Shown here in pieces: positions 59,970 to 64,000 of a stretch of 64,000 bases of DNA. The position numbers and the translations under genes are program-made. Below the pieces are notes generated by a model. That model ran no database searches. It saw only the letters and a program-made list of their open reading frames with translations, and was not told where the DNA came from. The stretch spans positions 7,998,001 to 8,062,000 of the forward strand of contig NZ_JACHMQ010000001.1 in NCBI RefSeq assembly GCF_014208105.1. Reading direction: 5' to 3'. Numbering within the stretch: the first letter of the stretch is position 1; each line of letters starts with the position of its first letter. This stretch comes from Actinomadura coerulea. Lineage in GTDB: Bacteria; Actinomycetota; Actinomycetes; Streptosporangiales; Streptosporangiaceae.

Positions 59970-62900
59970 ATGACGAGTCGCCTGCTGCAGGCGAGCCTCG
60001 GCTCGCCCGACTACGACGGGATCCGCGACGCGCTGCGCCAGGACACCTCCACCGAGGTGCTCGCCGTGCGCGGGCTGTCGGTGCGCGCCGCCGTGCTGCC
60101 GCTGTTCAGGCGGGACGAGGGCGGCGCCCTCCTCCAGGCCGTCCGGCTGACACTGTCCGGCGGGGGCCCGGTGGAGGCGGTCCTCAAGGACGGCGACGCC
60201 GAGGTCGCGTCCGCGACGGCGGAGGACGGCGGCGCCACGCTGCTCGTTCCCGAGGTGGACGCCCCCCGCCGCCTCACCCTGGAGGTGCGCGACTCCGGCG
60301 GGCTCGTCGGGGCCGCGCCGCTCGACGTCACCCCGCAGCGCAAGTGGAACGTCTTCGTCGTCCACCACTCGCACCTCGACATCGGCTACACCGACACGCA
60401 GGGCACCGTCCTGCGGCACCACCTCGACTACCTCGACGCGGCGCTGCGGCTGGCGCGCGAGACCGACGGGCGGCCGGACGACGCGCGGTTCCGCTGGTCG
60501 GTCGAGTCGTCCATGCCCGCGCTGCGGTGGCTCGCGACCCGCCCCGACGACCAGGTCGCCGAGTTCGCCGAGCGGGCCCGCGCGGGCGACATCGAGGTCA
60601 CCGCGTTCCCGATGCAGCTGCACACCGAGGCGTGCTCGACCGAGGAGCTGTACCGGCAGCTCCGCTTCGTCGAGCAGCTGCGCCGCGAGCACGGCATCGA
60701 GGTCCGGTCGGCGATGCACACCGACATCCCGGGCGCGGTCGTCGGGACGGTCGACGCCCTCAACGCGGCCGGCGTCCGGTACCTCGCCGCCGCGCACAAC
60801 TGGGCGGGGCGCTCCGTCCCGTACATCACGGGCGGCGACCGGCTCGCCCGCCCGTTCCGGTGGCGCTCGCCGGGCGGCGGCGAGCTGATCGTCTGGTTCA
60901 CCGACACCCCGCACGGCATGGCCTACATGGAGGGCAACACCGTCGGGCTCGTCGACGGCTACGACCTCGCCGAGGACCTGCTGCCCCGCTACCTCGGGTC
61001 CCTCGCCGACCGGCCCTACCCCTACGGGCCCGGCACGTTCGGCTGGTACGCCGCGCCCGGCCAGGTCGGCGCCGCCAAGGACCCCGACTTCCTGGACGCC
61101 GTCCACCTGCGCGTCCAGGGCGCGCACGCCGACAACGCCGGGCCGTCGATCGTCCCCGCCGACATCGCGCACCGGTGGAACGAGACCTGGGCGTACCCGC
61201 GCCTGCGGATGGCCACCAACGCCGACTTCTTCGAGTACGTCGAGGAGCACCACGGCGACCGGCTCCAGACCCACGAGGGGGACTGGACGGACTGGTGGGC
61301 CGACGGCCTCGGCTCCGGCGCCCGGCCGCTCGGCTACGTGCGGCGGGCGCAGAACGTCCTGCGGGCCGCCGAGACGCTGCACGCCCTCGCCGACGAGCGC
61401 GGCGGCGAGGGCGCCGGCGCGTCCCTGTCGGCCGGCAGGGCGATCGACGAGGCCTACGACCGGGCCGCGCTGTTCGACGAGCACACCTGGGGTGCCGCCA
61501 ACCCGTGGGAGGACGCGGAGGAGGGCGGCGACTCCGGCGGCCTGCAGTGGACCCGCAAGTCCCAGGTCGGCTACCAGGCCCACGACGACGCCCTCGACCT
61601 GCTCCAGGCCGGCGCGCGGCGGATCGGCGCGACGTTCGGGGCCGCGCCGGACGCGCTCGCCTCGTTCCTCGTCGTCAACCCCGGCACGGCCGCCCGCACC
61701 GACGTGGCCCGCGCGTTCCTGCCCCGCGACGTCGTCGCCGTGGACGTCCCCGTCGCCCTGGTGGACGCCCGCACCGGCGAACGCGTCCCGCACCGCGAGG
61801 AGGAGGTCGACCCGGACGAGTGGCCCACCCGCCCCATCGGCCGCCACCTGGAGGCGGTCGTGCCGGACGTCCCCGGCCACGGCCACGTCCGGGTGGACGT
61901 CGTCCGCGCCGGGACGGGCGCGCCGGAGCCGGTCGACCTCGGCTTCGACGGCACGATCGAGAACGAGTTCTACCGGGTCGTCTACGACCTGAGGGAGGGG
62001 CACATCGGCTCGGTCTTCGACAAGACCGCCGGCCGCGAGCTGGTGAACGCCGACGCCGTCGCCGGGTTCGGGCAGTACGTCTACGACCGGTACGCGACCG
62101 CGCCCCACTTCAACCACATGTCCGGGCACATGCTCGTGCACGACAAGACGATGCTCGGCGACCGTGCCGTCGCCACCCACGCCACCGTCACCGAGTGCAG
62201 CCGGACCCCCGCCGGGGAGCGGCTCGTCGTCGAGCTGCACGGCAAGGGCGTCGACTGGCTGCGCACGACGATCGACCTGTACGCGGGGGTGCCGCGCGTG
62301 GACGTCCGCTTCCAGCTCGGCAAGCAGCCCACCGCGGCCAAGGAGGCGGTCTTCTTCGCGTTCCCGTTCGCCGTGGACGGCCCGCCCGCCGCGTGGGAGC
62401 TGACCGGCGGCGTCGGCGGCACCGGCGTCCCGAGCGTCCCGGGATCGGCCGAGCACATGCGCCCGATCCGCCACTGGGTCGCCTTCGAGGACCCCGAACT
62501 GACCGTCGCGTGGGCGACGCTGGAGGCGCCGCTCGTCCAGTTCGGCTCCATCCACATGCCCTACGCGCCGTTCCCGCCCACGCTCGACAACGAGGACGGC
62601 ACCGTCTACTCGTGGGCGCTGAACAACATCTGGGACACCAACTTCCCGTCCCAGCAGCAGGGCGAGACCACGTTCCGGTACGCGCTCGCGTCCGGCGCGG
62701 CGGGCTCGGGCCGCCGGCTCGGCGCCCGCACGGCCGCCGGGATCACCGACCCGTTCGTCGCCACCCTCGCGACCGGCGACATGCCCGCCGCGGATTCGGG
62801 GACCTTCCTGCGCGTGGACGACCCGGACGTGCTCGTCACCTCCGTGGGCCGCGCCCGCGACGGCGGCGGGCTGGCCGTCCGGCTCCAGTCCCTCGCCGCG

Positions 62901-63056
62901 GGACCCGTGGAGACGGGCCTGCACGTGCCGGGCGCCACCGGCGCGTCACTGAGCGGCGGTCTGGAGCGTGACCCGGCGGAGCTGCCTGTCCGGGACGGCA
63001 CCATGACGGTGCGGCTGCCCGCCTGCGGCGTCGCCACCGTCACGGTTCGGCGTTGA
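59970..63056 (+). CDS. GH38 alpha-mannosidase-like glycosidase
   Basis: A 1028-residue cytoplasmic protein. The GH38 catalytic domain begins with a zinc-type HHSHLDIGYTD near residue 132, has the nucleophile-type Asp in SAMHTDIPG near 250 and further blocks PHGMAYMEGN and HADNAGPS. Long C-terminal beta domains follow (residues ~560-1028). It would hydrolyse an alpha-mannosidic or related glycoside after import. No signal peptide. Located directly after the permeases. Confidence 0.83.
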   Translation: MTSRLLQASLGSPDYDGIRDALRQDTSTEVLAVRGLSVRAAVLPLFRRDEGGALLQAVRLTLSGGGPVEAVLKDGDAEVASATAEDGGATLLVPEVDAPRRLTLEVRDSGGLVGAAPLDVTPQRKWNVFVVHHSHLDIGYTDTQGTVLRHHLDYLDAALRLARETDGRPDDARFRWSVESSMPALRWLATRPDDQVAEFAERARAGDIEVTAFPMQLHTEACSTEELYRQLRFVEQLRREHGIEVRSAMHTDIPGAVVGTVDALNAAGVRYLAAAHNWAGRSVPYITGGDRLARPFRWRSPGGGELIVWFTDTPHGMAYMEGNTVGLVDGYDLAEDLLPRYLGSLADRPYPYGPGTFGWYAAPGQVGAAKDPDFLDAVHLRVQGAHADNAGPSIVPADIAHRWNETWAYPRLRMATNADFFEYVEEHHGDRLQTHEGDWTDWWADGLGSGARPLGYVRRAQNVLRAAETLHALADERGGEGAGASLSAGRAIDEAYDRAALFDEHTWGAANPWEDAEEGGDSGGLQWTRKSQVGYQAHDDALDLLQAGARRIGATFGAAPDALASFLVVNPGTAARTDVARAFLPRDVVAVDVPVALVDARTGERVPHREEEVDPDEWPTRPIGRHLEAVVPDVPGHGHVRVDVVRAGTGAPEPVDLGFDGTIENEFYRVVYDLREGHIGSVFDKTAGRELVNADAVAGFGQYVYDRYATAPHFNHMSGHMLVHDKTMLGDRAVATHATVTECSRTPAGERLVVELHGKGVDWLRTTIDLYAGVPRVDVRFQLGKQPTAAKEAVFFAFPFAVDGPPAAWELTGGVGGTGVPSVPGSAEHMRPIRHWVAFEDPELTVAWATLEAPLVQFGSIHMPYAPFPPTLDNEDGTVYSWALNNIWDTNFPSQQQGETTFRYALASGAAGSGRRLGARTAAGITDPFVATLATGDMPAADSGTFLRVDDPDVLVTSVGRARDGGGLAVRLQSLAAGPVETGLHVPGATGASLSGGLERDPAELPVRDGTMTVRLPACGVATVTVRR

Positions 63057-63073
63057 GTACGGATCGGGGACAC

Positions 63074-64000
63074 ATGAAGATCACAGGTATCCGCGCCACC
63101 ACGGTCACCGTGCCGCTGGAGGCCCCCCTCCTGCACAGCAACGGCGCGCACTGGGGCCGCTTCGTCCGGACGATCGTCGAGGTCGAGGCCGACAACGGCC
63201 TGGTCGGGCTCGGCGAGATGGGCGGCGGCGGGCAGAGCGCCGAGGCCGCCTTCGAGGCCCTCGCCCCGCACCTGGAGGGCCACGACCCGTTCGAGCTGGA
63301 GGCGCTCCGCTTCAAGATCGCCAACCCGACGGCGAGCCTGTACAACAACCGCACCCAGATGCTCGCCGCCATCGAGTTCGCCTGCCTCGACCTCGTCGGC
63401 CAGCACCTCGGCGTCCCGGTGCACGACCTGCTCGGCGGACGCATCCGCGACTCCGTCCCGTTCGCGTCCTACCTGTTCTACCGCTACCCGGGCGCGGGAG
63501 GCTCGCCGGAGGTCCGCACCCCCGAGCAGCTCGTCGAGCACGCCCGCGCGCTGAAGGACGCGCACGGGTTCACCGTCCACAAGCTGAAGGGCGGGGTGTT
63601 CCCGCCGGGCCACGAACTGGAGTGCTACAAGGCGCTGGCCGGCGCGTTCCCCGGCGACCGCCTGCGCTACGACCCGAACTCCGTGCTGAGCCTGGAGGAG
63701 GGCCTGCGGTTCGGGAAGGCCATCGAGGACCTGCCCAACGACTACCTGGAGGACCCCGTCCTCGGGCTGGAGGGGCTGCGCCTCGTCCGCGAGCGCGTCA
63801 ACGTCCCGCTCGCGACCAACACCGTCGTCGTGAACTTCGAGCAGCTCGCCGCGAACGTGCTGCGCCGCAGCGCGGACGTCGTCCTGCTCGACACCACGTT
63901 CTGGGGCGGCATCCGGGCGTGCGTGAAGGCCGCCGGGGTGTGCGAGACGTTCCAGATCGGCGTCGCCGTCCACTCCTCCGGGGAGCTCGGCATCCAGCTC
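63074..64000 (+). CDS. Enolase-superfamily sugar-acid dehydratase, glucarate dehydratase-like, 3' partial
   Basis: 309 residues are visible from ATG 63074 and the frame is open at the window end. Family marks: YNNRTQMLAAIEFACLDLVG near residue 93, the catalytic-type lysines in HKLKGGVFPPG near 170, metal-type YDPNS near 200, EDPV near 227, and the general-base His in AVHSSGELGIQL at the edge. This is the MR/glucarate dehydratase group, which removes water from sugar acids to give 2-keto-3-deoxy acids. It fits the KDG-type kinase at 49997. Confidence 0.8.
   Translation, partial: MKITGIRATTVTVPLEAPLLHSNGAHWGRFVRTIVEVEADNGLVGLGEMGGGGQSAEAAFEALAPHLEGHDPFELEALRFKIANPTASLYNNRTQMLAAIEFACLDLVGQHLGVPVHDLLGGRIRDSVPFASYLFYRYPGAGGSPEVRTPEQLVEHARALKDAHGFTVHKLKGGVFPPGHELECYKALAGAFPGDRLRYDPNSVLSLEEGLRFGKAIEDLPNDYLEDPVLGLEGLRLVRERVNVPLATNTVVVNFEQLAANVLRRSADVVLLDTTFWGGIRACVKAAGVCETFQIGVAVHSSGELGIQL

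Noticed and set aside
59919..62971. Two ~1000-codon frames overlapping the GH38 gene in other frames
   Set aside because: Their composition is Arg/Gly/Pro-rich, while the third frame has the GH38 catalytic motifs.

Overview
The window comes from a high-GC Gram-positive actinomycete. The evidence is a WhiB-family protein, a DUF5753/DUF397 pair, a SigF/RsbW-type pair, a shared-ATPase style sugar ABC importer, and GTG starts in GTGA stop/start overlaps. The overall gene style suggests the Actinomadura/Thermomonosporaceae group, but that placement is inference.

Positions 1 to about 20,100 are the lysis and early region of a temperate phage integrated as a prophage. Its left end lies outside the window. 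Lysis genes (CHAP lysin, holin-like protein) are followed by nucleotide metabolism (dNMP kinase), recombination (RecB-like exonuclease, resolvase-like and endonuclease VII-like nucleases), a protein resembling the phiC31 gp3 recombination directionality factor, a P4-type primase/helicase, a family A DNA polymerase, a sigma-70-like protein and many small accessory genes. The gene set and the dispersed operators resemble phiC31-type Streptomyces phages. The right prophage end interrupts an M14 zinc carboxypeptidase gene (20,076-20,756), whose 3' part must lie beyond the left edge.

The phage region has a striking regulatory architecture. Six copies of a promoter-like motif share one geometry (GCGAACAC, about 14 nt, AGCCATAAC, i.e. 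a 17-bp spacer between GAACAC and CAYAAC). About a dozen palindromic operator-like sites (CCGTGT-N5-ACACGG) lie only in non-coding DNA, several inside terminator hairpins or over promoters. Upstream of the exonuclease gene is a perfect 224-bp tandem duplication carrying a long AT-rich inverted repeat.

Positions 20.1-37 kb are ordinary chromosome: secreted proteins (one behind a KstR-type palindrome), a PA-domain protein with a divergent regulator, a DMT transporter, a bicovalent-flavin oxidoreductase, an esterase, a VOC protein, a TetR/FUSC pair, a stand-alone EF-G paralogue, and a coupled DoxX/copper-monooxygenase-like pair. Positions 37-44 kb hold a biotin-related block: a biotin carboxylase, a BsaP-like small protein, bioD-bioB, bioF and a GntR regulator, with a lipoprotein/GNAT/antitoxin-tail operon between. 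Positions 44-50 kb hold signalling genes: a PdtaS-like kinase, whiB with a CRP-type site, a lipid kinase and the rsbW-sigF operon. Two inverted copies of a small dispersed element bracket the segment from whiB to rsbW.

Positions 50-64 kb form a carbohydrate/sugar-acid catabolic locus: KDG-type kinase, PhyH dioxygenase, mutarotase-like protein, SDR, secreted propeller protein, esterase, FCD-type GntR regulator, ABC importer, GH38 mannosidase-like enzyme and a glucarate-dehydratase-like enolase-superfamily protein running off the end. Three near-identical operators (AGTSAT-N3-ATGACT) tie it together as a probable regulon of the GntR protein.
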